Positions 1-7,500 of a stretch of DNA of 59,227 nucleotides are shown here, one piece after another (position 1 is the first letter of the stretch; each line of letters begins with the position of its first letter). Position numbers and translations under genes: made by a program. The DNA lies in NCBI GenBank assembly GCA_021325365.1, contig JAJPHF010000031.1, forward strand, positions 1 through 59,227, in the 5' to 3' direction. This stretch comes from Pseudomonadota bacterium. GTDB lineage: Bacteria; Chloroflexota; UBA6077; JAJPHF01. The notes under the pieces were generated by a model. It was not told where the DNA came from and did not search any database. It saw only the letters and a list, made by a program, of their open reading frames with translations.

Positions 1-57
1 CACCAACCGGATCGCGCGCTCCCGCAGTTCCGGCGGATACCGTGTTGCCTTGCTCAT
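1..57 (-). CDS. IS3-family transposase OrfA (N-terminal fragment)
   Basis: Only the first 19 codons are in the window. They encode MSKATRYPPELRERAIRLV, which fits the start of OrfA-type helix-turn-helix transposase subunits (consensus of the kind YPPEFRERAVRLV). The ATG at 55-57 is preceded, on the minus strand, by a purine-rich GAGAGGATGG ribosome binding site. OrfA binds the IS ends and is usually fused to OrfB by programmed frameshifting; OrfB would be to the left, outside the window. Confidence 0.7.
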   Translation of the reverse strand, partial: MSKATRYPPELRERAIRLV

Positions 58-80
58 GACCCCATCCTCTCAAAGGGTGG

Positions 81-107
81 AGTCTCCACGCTACCCGGGG
101 CGGTTCA
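81..107 (-). repeat. Terminal inverted repeat of the IS3-family element
   Basis: On the minus strand this reads TGAACCGCCCCGGGTAGCG and continues into a short GTGGA/TCCAC palindrome. The TGAACCGCCCCGGG start is typical of IS3-family ends. The last four residues (N-R-P-G) and the TAG stop of the truncated ATPase lie in it. The matching right end and target duplication cannot be seen. Confidence 0.6.
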
Positions 108-1449
108 AGCACCAAGTCAGGTAATTGTCTTTCACCGCTTTCAGTTTCTTCGGATTGACCGACGGATCGGGAACAGGAACGGTGCGAATACGAGCGACAG
201 CGCCATAGGGGTCGCGGATGAGAGCGTGGCGGCGAGGCAAGCGGTAGATTTCTTGGATCTGCTCATGGTGTTGTTCAGGAAGCGAGTAGTACGCCGGGTG
301 GGTCCGGCCTGCGGCTGCCTCGTCTTGGACCTCGTGCTTGATGCGCAAGGGATCGGGCTCAAGAAACGCGGGCGCAGTCCGGGCTGCGTCGTCGTAGCCG
401 AGCGTGTAGACGACCTCAAACCCGCAGTTCTGAAGCGCCGCCAGCATGCGGTCATCGAGCTGCCCGAGTGTTTGGTGGGCGAGCACGACGTACACTGAGC
501 CCTTGCGGGTTTGGGAAAGCATGTCCGTTAAGGCCTGCGACGACTGGGCGGAGAACTCGGAAAACTCGTCAATGATCAGGAAGTGGGGAGCGATGTTCGT
601 TGTGCCGATCCGCGCCTGGGCTGCCTGCTCGACCGAGACGGTGAGCAGGCAGCCCAGCAGTCGCTTCGCGTCAGGATCGTCCAGGTGCAGGTTCACCAGG
701 AAGCTTCGGCCGTGCGCCAGGTGTTCCTTAAAGTTCAGGCTGTTGCCGCTCTGGCCCAGGCTGTATCGGGTGACGGGGGCAAACAGCATCAGGAAGATTT
801 TGTTGAGCGTGCTTTCGATCTTATCCGCTTGATCCCTGCCCCAGCGGTCGTAACGATCCTTGAAGAAGCGGACGACCTCCCGATCACCGACCCCTTTGAG
901 GAGTTCATCCCGCCAGGGCTTATTGACCAGCACGTCGTGCAGGCAGCTCAGGGGCAAGTCGTGGTAGATCAGGATCGATACGCCGGCCAGGACGATGTTC
1001 TCAAAGTTCGGGGCAACCCCGCCAGCCATCGCGGGGTACGCCCGCCGCAGCGCTTCCAGCACGAGCCTGGCCCGGGTCGCAGGGTCGTAGGGTGTGTGGA
1101 GCACGTTGAAGGGAAGATACCGCTTGCGGCGGGTTGCCTCGGGCAGGTCCAGGTACATGATGCGCTCGTAGCCTTCGCCGTTGTCGTAGAGGCCCTGAGC
1201 CACCAGATGAGCCAGGACCAGATCAGCTAGGGTGCCGTGCGGATCAATGAGCGTGACGGAGAAGCCGTGAGATAGCAGCGATAGGGTGAGCGCTGCCAGA
1301 AAGCGGCTCTTGCCGGAGTTGGATTTGCCGATGACATGCATATGGTTTTGGATGTCAGCAGGGGGAATGGTGTAGGGCCACTCGAACAAACGGCCGCCGG
1401 TGGTGCCCAAGACATGATGATCGGCCGGATACGAGAATGGCAGTATCAT
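91..1449 (-). pseudogene. VirD4/TraG- or HerA-like DNA-pump ATPase, C-terminus truncated by IS
   Basis: A 452-residue P-loop ATPase of the kind that moves DNA during conjugation or sits on integrative elements as a coupling protein. The Walker A motif is GKSNSGKS (residues 41-48), the Walker B LIIDE (291-295), and a sensor-like LAHQ lies near 325. The start MILPFSYPADHHVLG leads straight into the ATPase domain, without the N-terminal membrane helices of VirD4. The last residues NRPG and the stop codon come from the terminal repeat of the adjacent IS3-family element, so the native C-terminus is missing. It may be a non-functional remnant or still encode a working ATPase core. The family call is firm at the ATPase superfamily level and weaker as to coupling protein versus HerA-type helicase. 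Confidence 0.75.
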
Positions 1450-1495
1450 AAGCGCATGAAAAATGAGTACAGAATAAGTTCAACAGAGTGTCTCT

Positions 1496-1526
1496 AGTGT
1501 ATCAGATGACCAAACGTGAACGTCAA
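1496..1526 (-). promoter_or_regulatory. Candidate promoter for the ATPase gene
   Basis: On the minus strand TTGACG (1521-1526) and TACACT (1496-1501) are 19 bases apart and point toward the ATPase start at 1449. The 110-base spacer between the ATPase and the excisionase-like gene is AT-rich compared with the window. The match is moderate and the spacing long. Confidence 0.3.
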
Positions 1527-1564
1527 GGGCGCTGCGCGGCAGAGCGTCTGTAAGGGGATGTGTG

Positions 1565-1762
1565 ATGGAACGGCAGACGTTGACCGTTGAAGAAGTAGCC
1601 GAAGTGTTGGGCATCTCTAGGAGTAGTGCGTATCTGGCGGTTAAGCGAGGCGAGTTGCCGGTGATTAGGATTGGGAGACGCTATGTAGTGTCCAAACTGG
1701 CACTAGAACGAATACTAACGTCATGTGATAATGACTACACGGTATCCGCAGAACTACGATGA
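1565..1762 (+). CDS. Excisionase/MerR-type helix-turn-helix protein (Xis-like)
   Basis: A 65-residue DNA-binding protein. Residues 5-50 (from LTVEEVAEVLGISRSS to RIGRRYVVSK) form the winged helix typical of excisionase-family proteins: a helix-turn-helix followed by a basic strand that reads the grooves. In this family such proteins bend DNA near the attachment site and steer the integrase toward excision. The ATG at 1565 is preferred to the GTG at 1562 because AAGGGGA at 1552-1558 is well spaced from it. The gene lies 18 bases upstream of the integrase and is probably co-transcribed with it, as expected for an xis-int pair. Confidence 0.8.
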   Translation: MERQTLTVEEVAEVLGISRSSAYLAVKRGELPVIRIGRRYVVSKLALERILTSCDNDYTVSAELR

Positions 1763-1780
1763 GTAGTTGGAGGTGAGGAC

Positions 1781-2980
1781 GTGGCACGGCCATCCAAAAG
1801 GGAGCGCAAGCTGCCTGGAATTCGCAAGCGGACCTATACTCGTAAAGATGGCAGCGTGAGCGAGTACTGGGAGTATCAAGTATACGCCAGAGACGCAACC
1901 GGTAAGCTCAAGCGCGAGTGGAGAAACGCTCCCAGCAGAAAAGCTGCTGAGGAAGCTCGCCAGGAGCGCAGGAGCGAGATCAAGCAGGGCACGGCAGTCT
2001 CAGCGACCAAGCTGACGCTCGCGGCCTACCTGGCCGACTGGCTTCCCAAGCACGCGCTGAAGAAGAACCTTCGGCCAACGACTCGGGCCAGCTACGAGAC
2101 GATCATCAAGGAACGGATCAACCCTAGGCTTGGCGGCATCCTTCTCCAGCGGCTGAACGAGCAGCACATCGAGGATTTCATCTACCAGCTCCAGACGGTG
2201 GGGCGAGATGGCAAGCCCTTCTCCGGCCACAGTGTCCGCAACACCATGGTGGTCCTGCGGGAAGCGCTTGCGCAGGCCCGCCGCATCAGACTGATTCCCC
2301 GGAACCCCTGTGCGGAGATCGAAGGGGTGACCATCGAGAGCAAGCAGATGCCACAGTGGACGCCCGCTCAGGCCAAGCAGTTCTTAGGGCTGCTGGCCAA
2401 GGAGCGCTACCAGACAGTGTTTCTGATCGCTCTGACCACCGGCCTTCGCCGCGGCGAGGTGATCGGGCTTCGCTGGGAAGATGTGGACTTTGAGAGCCGG
2501 ATGCTGCATGTGCGGCAGAACATCACGGATGTCAACGGCTACCTGAATAAGGGCAAGCCCAAGACCCCGAGCGGCCAGCGCGACGTGAAGCTGCCGCCCT
2601 CGGCAGTACCACTGCTTCAGGAGCACCGCCGCAAGCAGCTCGAAGCCAGACTTGCTGCAGGGCCTGCCTGGGTAGGAGCAGGAGAGTTCGGCGACTTGGT
2701 ATTTACCACGAGCAAGGGCTTACCGCTCCATCCCAGGAATGTGTACCGGCGGCTGACGCAGCTTATCAAGCGAGCGGGACTGCCCCACACGGGGCTGCAT
2801 GGGCTCAGGCGCACGGCGTCTTCCATCGCCCACGACGGCACCAAGGACATGCTGGCGGTTGCGCAGATGCTGGGCCACGCGGCCCCCGATGTCACCGCCA
2901 AGCACTACACCAAGGCCGCTGAGGATGCGGCCGACCGAACAGCCGAGGCCATCGAGCGAGCGCTGTTTGGCACCGAGTAA
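1781..2980 (+). CDS. int: Tyrosine site-specific recombinase (integrase)
   Basis: A 399-residue phage-type integrase that would insert and excise the element at the tRNA-Arg gene. Residues 10-70 are an arm-type DNA-binding region rich in Arg/Lys, 75-175 a SAM-like core-binding domain, and 190-395 the catalytic domain. The catalytic residues are all visible: Arg in TGLRRGE (about 223), a beta-hairpin Lys near 260, His and Arg in HGLRR (340 and 343), His in MLGHA (366) and the Tyr nucleophile in KHYTK (376). The GTG start follows TTGGAGGTGAGG. The gene is followed by a good terminator at 3017-3048 and ends 95 bases from the tRNA-Arg 3' end, the likely attachment site. It appears full length and intact. 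Confidence 0.93.
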   Translation: MARPSKRERKLPGIRKRTYTRKDGSVSEYWEYQVYARDATGKLKREWRNAPSRKAAEEARQERRSEIKQGTAVSATKLTLAAYLADWLPKHALKKNLRPTTRASYETIIKERINPRLGGILLQRLNEQHIEDFIYQLQTVGRDGKPFSGHSVRNTMVVLREALAQARRIRLIPRNPCAEIEGVTIESKQMPQWTPAQAKQFLGLLAKERYQTVFLIALTTGLRRGEVIGLRWEDVDFESRMLHVRQNITDVNGYLNKGKPKTPSGQRDVKLPPSAVPLLQEHRRKQLEARLAAGPAWVGAGEFGDLVFTTSKGLPLHPRNVYRRLTQLIKRAGLPHTGLHGLRRTASSIAHDGTKDMLAVAQMLGHAAPDVTAKHYTKAAEDAADRTAEAIERALFGTE

Positions 2981-3000
2981 ATGGTGGGAAAATGGTGGGA
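2980..3000 (+). repeat. Tandem AATGGTGGGA repeat after the integrase stop
   Basis: AATGGTGGGA occurs at 2980-2989 and again at 2991-3000. Short direct repeats between an integrase gene and its tRNA are often arm-type binding sites for Int or Xis; that role is an inference here. Confidence 0.45.
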
Positions 3001-3016
3001 AAACCGTTTCCGCCTC

Positions 3017-3048
3017 GGGGTGGTGGTAAGACACCACCCCTTTCTTTT
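3017..3048 (+). terminator. Rho-independent terminator of int
   Basis: GGGGTGGTG (3017-3025) pairs perfectly with CACCACCCC (3032-3040) around a GTAAGA loop, followed by TTTCTTTT. This is a classic intrinsic terminator just after the integrase and isolates it from the converging tRNA genes. Confidence 0.85.
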
Positions 3049-3074
3049 GGCTCCAGCATTGGGTTTCTTGAGGG

Positions 3075-3100
3075 CGCACCCAGAGGGATTCGAACCCCCG
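3075..3100. other. Probable attachment-site core (att) in the tRNA-Arg 3' end
   Basis: Integrases next to a tRNA usually cross over within the T-arm/acceptor part of the gene, leaving a copy of this 3' segment at the far end of the element. The distal copy is outside the window, so the exact core cannot be fixed. Confidence 0.4.
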
Positions 3101-3147
3101 ACACCTGGTTCCGAAGACCAGTGCTCTATCCGCTGAGCTATGGGTGC
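3075..3147 (-). tRNA. tRNA-Arg (anticodon TCG)
   Basis: A full cloverleaf can be folded: acceptor GCACCCA/TGGGTGC, D arm GCTC/GAGC, anticodon stem CTGGT/ACCAG with loop CTTCGGA (anticodon TCG, Arg), and T arm with TTCGAAT. The 3' CCA is not encoded (the genome has CCC after the discriminator G). The 3' end faces the integrase, so this gene is the probable integration target and has been kept intact by the inserted element. Confidence 0.95.
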
Positions 3148-3154
3148 TTGGAAC

Positions 3155-3227
3155 GCCGTCAGCGATCAGCGACCAGCCGTCAGCTTGCGCTAAGCCGACT
3201 GACTACTGACTGCTGATAGCTGACGGC
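3155..3227. repeat. Inverted repeat between the two tRNA genes
   Basis: GCCGTCAGCGATCAGC (3155-3170) and GCTGATAGCTGACGGC (3212-3227) are inverted copies with one mismatch, enclosing further CAGC/GACTGACT-like units. It resembles the CTCAGCA-type dispersed repeats seen at 30216 and 42435. It could form a large hairpin. Confidence 0.6.
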
Positions 3228-3235
3228 TTCCTCGG

Positions 3236-3309
3236 GGTGAGCGAGGGGATTCGAACCCCCGATCTCCAGGGCCACAACCTGGCGCCCTAACCGCTAGGCC
3301 ACGCTCACC
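3236..3309 (-). tRNA. tRNA-His (anticodon GTG)
   Basis: Acceptor stem GTGAGCG/CGCTCAC with the extra G at position -1 facing C73, the hallmark of tRNA-His. The anticodon stem CCAGG/CCTGG holds loop TTGTGGC (anticodon GTG). The T loop is TTCGAAT. No CCA is encoded. It lies 88 bases upstream of tRNA-Arg on the same strand, so the two may be co-transcribed. Confidence 0.95.
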
Positions 3310-3385
3310 ACGTACGCTCACGGACACTCGAGCACCCACCCGCCGCGCCGGGCAGCGAAATTATAGGCTTCGCCACGACCGGGCG

Positions 3386-3631
3386 TCAACTGCTCGCCAC
3401 ACGCCGTGCGCCTGCCGGGCTAGCCCGGCGGGCTGGTGCGGCGCCCGCCGCCTGGTGGATCACGATCTCGTCGCCGAAGTTCGTAGACAGCCGCTCGCCC
3501 CGAATCTTCGCGCTCCGCTGCCCGTTCTCCTTCCACTCGATCTTGAACCAGCTCGGCCAGAGCGACACGCCATCCAGGCGGACGTCGTCGATCTCGCCGT
3601 CGCGCAGGTACACGTCGAGCCGTCGCGCCAT
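3386..3631 (-). CDS. Hypothetical protein, 81 residues
   Basis: A small basic protein starting MARRLDVYLRDGEIDDVRLDG. The ATG at 3631 has a strong ribosome binding site (CGAGGGAAGGGCG) and replaces a longer upstream reading frame that lacks one. The first 60 residues look like a compact beta-rich fold (alternating V/I/W residues in DDVRLDGVSLWPSWFKIEW). The last 20 residues are an Ala/Arg-rich tail. It lies downstream of the zinc-ribbon gene on the same strand with a hairpin between them. No family recognised, no signal peptide and no membrane segment. Confidence 0.6.
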   Translation of the reverse strand: MARRLDVYLRDGEIDDVRLDGVSLWPSWFKIEWKENGQRSAKIRGERLSTNFGDEIVIHQAAGAAPARRASPAGARRVASS

Positions 3632-3676
3632 CGCCCTTCCCTCGTCGTGTCGTTCGCTGTTGCGCTCAAGAGAGCA

Positions 3677-3709
3677 CGAACCGGCCGGTGGGGCGCACCG
3701 GCCGGTTCG
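3677..3709 (-). terminator. Strong GC hairpin between zinc-ribbon and 81-residue genes
   Basis: CGAACCGGCCGGT (3677-3689) pairs perfectly with ACCGGCCGGTTCG (3697-3709) around a 7-base loop. It follows the zinc-ribbon stop in the direction of transcription but has no U-tract on either strand, so it may be a weak terminator, an attenuator or an mRNA-stabilising hairpin. Confidence 0.5.
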
Positions 3710-3764
3710 TCCCTCTGCAAGTCTGGTGCCCGCCACCAGCGACGAGTCCAGCGCATCGAGCGCG

Positions 3765-4106
3765 CTAGCGATAGCTCCGCTGCTGCTCGAAGCAGTTCGA
3801 GCAATACACCGGGCGGTCGCCGCGCGGCACGAACGGCACACGCGCGATCCCGCCGCACGACGCGCACTGCGTCTCGTGCATCGTCCGCGGCGCCGAGCGG
3901 TACTCCCCATAGCCTTGGTCGCTGTCGTAGCCGCTCATGCTGCGGGCCCCGCCCCCCGCGGCCCGCCGGGCCGCCCGGCACTCGGGGCAGCGCGCCGGCT
4001 CGTTCGTGAACCCCTTCTGCGCGTAGAACTCTTGCTCGCCGGCGGTGAAGAGGAAACTCGTCCCACATTCCCGGCAGGTCAATGGCCGATCGCTGAACGC
4101 CACCAC
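3765..4106 (-). CDS. Zinc-ribbon protein with CxxC-x17-CxxC domain
   Basis: A 113-residue protein with two zinc-binding modules. The first has CREC near residues 11-14 and CPEC near 40-43. The second is CASC...CSNC with exactly 17 residues between the pairs, matching the CxxC-x17-CxxC family common in Chloroflexota and other environmental phyla. A disordered Gly/Ser/Tyr-rich linker (GGGARSMSGYDSDQGYGEY) joins them. The function of the family is not established; binding to nucleic acid or ribosome-associated partners is a guess. A very good promoter lies about 160 bases upstream. Confidence 0.8.
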   Translation of the reverse strand: MVAFSDRPLTCRECGTSFLFTAGEQEFYAQKGFTNEPARCPECRAARRAAGGGARSMSGYDSDQGYGEYRSAPRTMHETQCASCGGIARVPFVPRGDRPVYCSNCFEQQRSYR

Positions 4107-4540
4107 GCTCCACTCCTGGTCGCTGTCCCCGGCCGCTGCGCGGTCCGGGCAGATCGCTATCTGGGAAAGACGGACGCCTCAGGAGCCGCGACGCCGTGCG
4201 CTGCCCGCCAGGCGAGCCCCGGACGGCCCCGCGCGCGGAGCGGGCCGCTTTCCACTGACGCGCATTATACGCACCTTCCCTCCATCTGTAAACCCGTCTG
4301 CCAAAATTCGGGGCGTGGGCGCGCTGACTGCCCGGCACGCGCCGCGCCCGGCACGCCGCCACACGGCTGCGTCACGACTCCTCAGGACAAGCAGACACCT
4401 CTAGATGACAGGCTCCGGCCCAGCGTACGATGGCCGAGGAGCCATGCTTCCGTCACGCGGGGCGGCTCCCGGCAAGGCCCAACACCGGCCGCGCGCGGCG
4501 CCCGTCGAGCGACCGCCGCCGGCCCAGACGGAGAGAGTCT
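4107..4540. other. Divergent intergenic region, zinc-ribbon gene / dnaE
   Basis: 434 bases with no supported gene. It holds the minus-strand promoter at 4264-4292. No clear promoter for dnaE was found, though the sequence from 4400 to 4540 precedes it. Confidence 0.5.
4264..4292 (-). promoter_or_regulatory. Sigma-70-type promoter for the zinc-ribbon gene
   Basis: On the minus strand TTTACA (4287-4292) and a perfect TATAAT (4264-4269) are separated by 17 bases. It points to the zinc-ribbon gene at 4106 with an untranslated leader of about 150 bases. It stands out in otherwise very GC-rich sequence. Confidence 0.75.
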
Positions 4541-7500
4541 ATGGCGGCGCACGCCGGGTCGGCTGGAGCGCCACGCTTCACGCACCTCCACGTCCACACC
4601 GAATACTCGCTCCTCGACGGTCTCAGCCGCGTGAAGGAGCTGGTCAAGCAAACGCGCAAGCTCGGCATGGACGCCATCGCCCTCACCGACCACGGCGTTA
4701 TGTACGGCGCCGTCGAGTTCTATCTGGCGGCCCAGAAGGAGGGCGTCAAGCCGATCATCGGCGTCGAGGCCTACGTCGCGCCGCGCCGCATGAGCGACCG
4801 CAGCGGGCTCGAGGACAAGTCGGGCTACCACATGACCCTCGTCGCCCGCGACGTCGAGGGCTACCGCAACCTGCTGGAGCTGGTTACCCGCGCGCACCTC
4901 GACGGCTTCTACTACAAGCCGCGCATCGACAAGGAGCTGCTCGCCCAGCACGCCGGCGGCCTAATCGCCACCTCCGGCTGTCCGTCGGGCGAGATCGGCC
5001 GCGCCATCCGCGCTGGCGACCTCGACGCTGCCCGCAAGGCGACCCTCTTCTATCGGGACCTGTTCGGCCCCGAGAACTTCTTTCTGGAGATTCAAGACCA
5101 CGGCCTGAACTTCCAGCCCGCCATCACCCGCGCCAAGGTCGCGTTGAGCCGCGAGCTGGGCATCCCGCTGGTCGCCACCAACGACCTGCACTACGTGCTC
5201 CCCGAGCACGCCGCCGCCCAGGACATCCTCCTCTGTATCCAGACCAACAGCAACTTCGACGATCCCAAGCGCATGCGCATGGAAGGCGGCCAGCACTACC
5301 TCAAGAGCCCCGCGGAGATGGCCCGTCTCTTCCACGAGCTGCCCGAGGCCATCGCCGCCACACAGACCATTGCCGAGCGCTGCAACCTGGAGCTGCGCTT
5401 CGGCCGGCTCGATTTCCCCCGCCTCGCGTTCATCCCCGAGAACGAGCACCCGCACGCCTACCTCACGCGTATCTGCCGCGAGCGTCTCCGTGAGCTGTAC
5501 CGCCCGCTCCGCCCCGAGGTCGAGCAGCGGCTAGAGTACGAGCTGGGCGTGATCGAGAGGACCGGCTTCTCGGCCTACATGCTGTTCGTCTGGGACTTCG
5601 TGCGCTACGCCCGCGAGAGCGGCATCCCCTGCGGCCCGCGCGGCTCGGCCGCGGGCAGCATCGTGCTCTACTGCCTGGGCATCAGCACCATCGACCCGAT
5701 GGAATACGGCCTGACCTTCGAGCGCTTCCTGAACCCCGAGCGCATCCAGATGCCCGATATCGACATGGACTTCGCCGACAACCGCCGCGACGAAGTAATC
5801 GATTACGTCGTCCGCACCTACGGCCGTGACCACGTCGCCCAGATCATCACTTACGGCCGGCTGCTCGCCCGCGCCGCCATCCGCGACGTGGGGCGCGCGC
5901 TCGGCTATCCGCTGAGCGAGGTCGACCGCATTGCCAAGCTGATCCCCACCCTGCCGCTGGGCATCACCATCGACCGTGCGCTCGAGGACAGCCCCGAGCT
6001 GAAGGCCCTCTACGATGGCGAGCCCCAGCTCAAGCGGTTGATCGACACCGCGAAGTCGGTGGAAGGGACTATTCGCCACGCCTCCACTCACGCGGCGGGT
6101 GTCGTGGTGTCGGGCGAGCCGTTGGTCCAGCACACGCCGCTGCAGAAGGTCGCCAAGGGCGACTTCATCATGGCCCAGTACGACCAGAAGGCGTTGGAAA
6201 CCATCGGCCTGCTCAAGATGGACTTCCTGGGCCTCGCCAACCTGACGATCCTCGAGCGCGCGGTGGCGCTCATCAAGGAGAGCCGCGGCGTCGAGCTAGA
6301 CCTGGATCACCTTCCCGAGGACGACCCGCGCACCTTCCGCATGCTGTCCGACGGCGACACTACGGGCGTGTTCCAGCTCGAAGGCCAGGCCATGCGGCGC
6401 TACATCCGCGAGTTGAAGCCGTCGACCATTCGGCACCTGGCGGCGATGGTGGCGCTCTACCGGCCCGGCCCGATGGCCCATATCCCCACCTTCATCGCCG
6501 GCAAGGAGGGCCGGGTGCGGCCAAGCTACCTGCACCCGGCGCTTGAGCCGATCCTGAAGGAAACGTACGGCGTCATCGTCTACCAGGACCAGGTGCTCCA
6601 GATCGTGCAGGCGATTGCCGGCTTCAGCCTCGGCCAGGCCGACATCCTGCGCCGGGCCATGGGCAAGAAGATCGCCGAGGAGATGAAGAAGGAGCGCGAC
6701 AACTTCCTCGCCGGCGCGCGCAGCAAGGGGGTCGACGAGAGGGTCGCCAACCAGATCTGGGAGTACATCGAGCCGTTCGCCGGGTACGCCTTCAACAAGT
6801 GCCTGGCCGGCGACACCGAGCTGGTGGACCTGAAGGGCGATCGCCATCGCGTCGCCGACGTGCCGGCAGGCACCTGGCTGCTCAGCGTCGACGACCGGGG
6901 GCGGCTGATGGCGAACCGCGTCGTCGAGGCCTTCCCCACGGGCGAGAAGCCCGTCGTCCGACTCACCACCCGCGGCGGCCGCACCGTCGTCTGCACGCTC
7001 GACCATAAGTTCCTCACGCCCGATGGCTTCCGCCCGCTCGGGCAGATCGGCGTCGGCGGCGCGCTGCTCGTCGGCGAGGGGGCGGCGGACGACACCAGCG
7101 GCCCACTCTCCGACGTCACGGCTGGCCAGGACAGCGCGCCCCCGCGCGGGCGGCGGCGCCGCGGCGCGCTGCGCGCGGCGCCGCCGGTAATGGCCGGGGG
7201 CGCCGTCGCCCTGCGCTCGGCCAACGCCAGCTCGCTCGCCCCGGCCGCCGTCCAAGGCAGCGCCGGACCGGCGGCCGGCCATGTTCAGCCCACGCGCCTC
7301 GTGCCCGACGCCGTGGCGAGCATCGAGCCGCTCGGCGTGCAGGCCACCTACAACCTGACGATGACCGCGCCCTACCACAACTACCTGCTCGCCAGCGGCC
7401 TCGTCTCTGCCAACTCGCACGCCGTCTGCTACGCGTACGTCGCCTATCAGACGGCGTACCTCAAGGCCAACTACCCCGCCGAGTACATGGCCGCCGTCCT

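Larger units (their letters stand above)
1..107 (-). mobile_element. IS3-family insertion sequence, one end (partial)
   Basis: Read on the minus strand, the sequence starting at 107 begins TGAACCGCCCCGGG and runs to about 81. This has the form of the terminal inverted repeat of many IS3-family elements. It is followed by a ribosome binding site and the first codons of an OrfA-type transposase running off the window. The other end is outside the window. The insertion point lies inside the neighbouring ATPase gene and supplies that gene's last codons and stop. The family call rests on the terminal repeat and 19 transposase residues. Confidence 0.72.
1..3075. mobile_element. End of an integrated element in tRNA-Arg (ICE/IME-like)
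   Basis: An integrase gene lies next to the 3' end of an intact tRNA-Arg, with an excisionase-like gene directly upstream and a VirD4/HerA-like DNA-pump ATPase beyond it. This is the usual arrangement at one end of an integrative conjugative or mobilisable element. These genes also have lower GC than the chromosome to the right. The far end, and therefore the cargo, is outside the window. Confidence 0.7.

Noticed and set aside
1..3075. Defence island within the integrated element
   Set aside because: Only integrase, excisionase-like and ATPase genes are visible. The HerA-like ATPase could suggest a HerA-type defence pair, but no nuclease partner (NurA, Sir2 or similar) is present in the window.
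4430..4540. N-terminal extension of DnaE from ATG 4430
   Set aside because: The added 37 residues are Arg/Pro-rich without similarity to DnaE; ATG 4541 has a ribosome site and begins just before the PHP motif.
4405..5493. 362-codon plus-strand frame inside dnaE
   Set aside because: Out-of-frame reading of the dnaE PHP region, with Arg/Pro-rich translation and no ribosome site.
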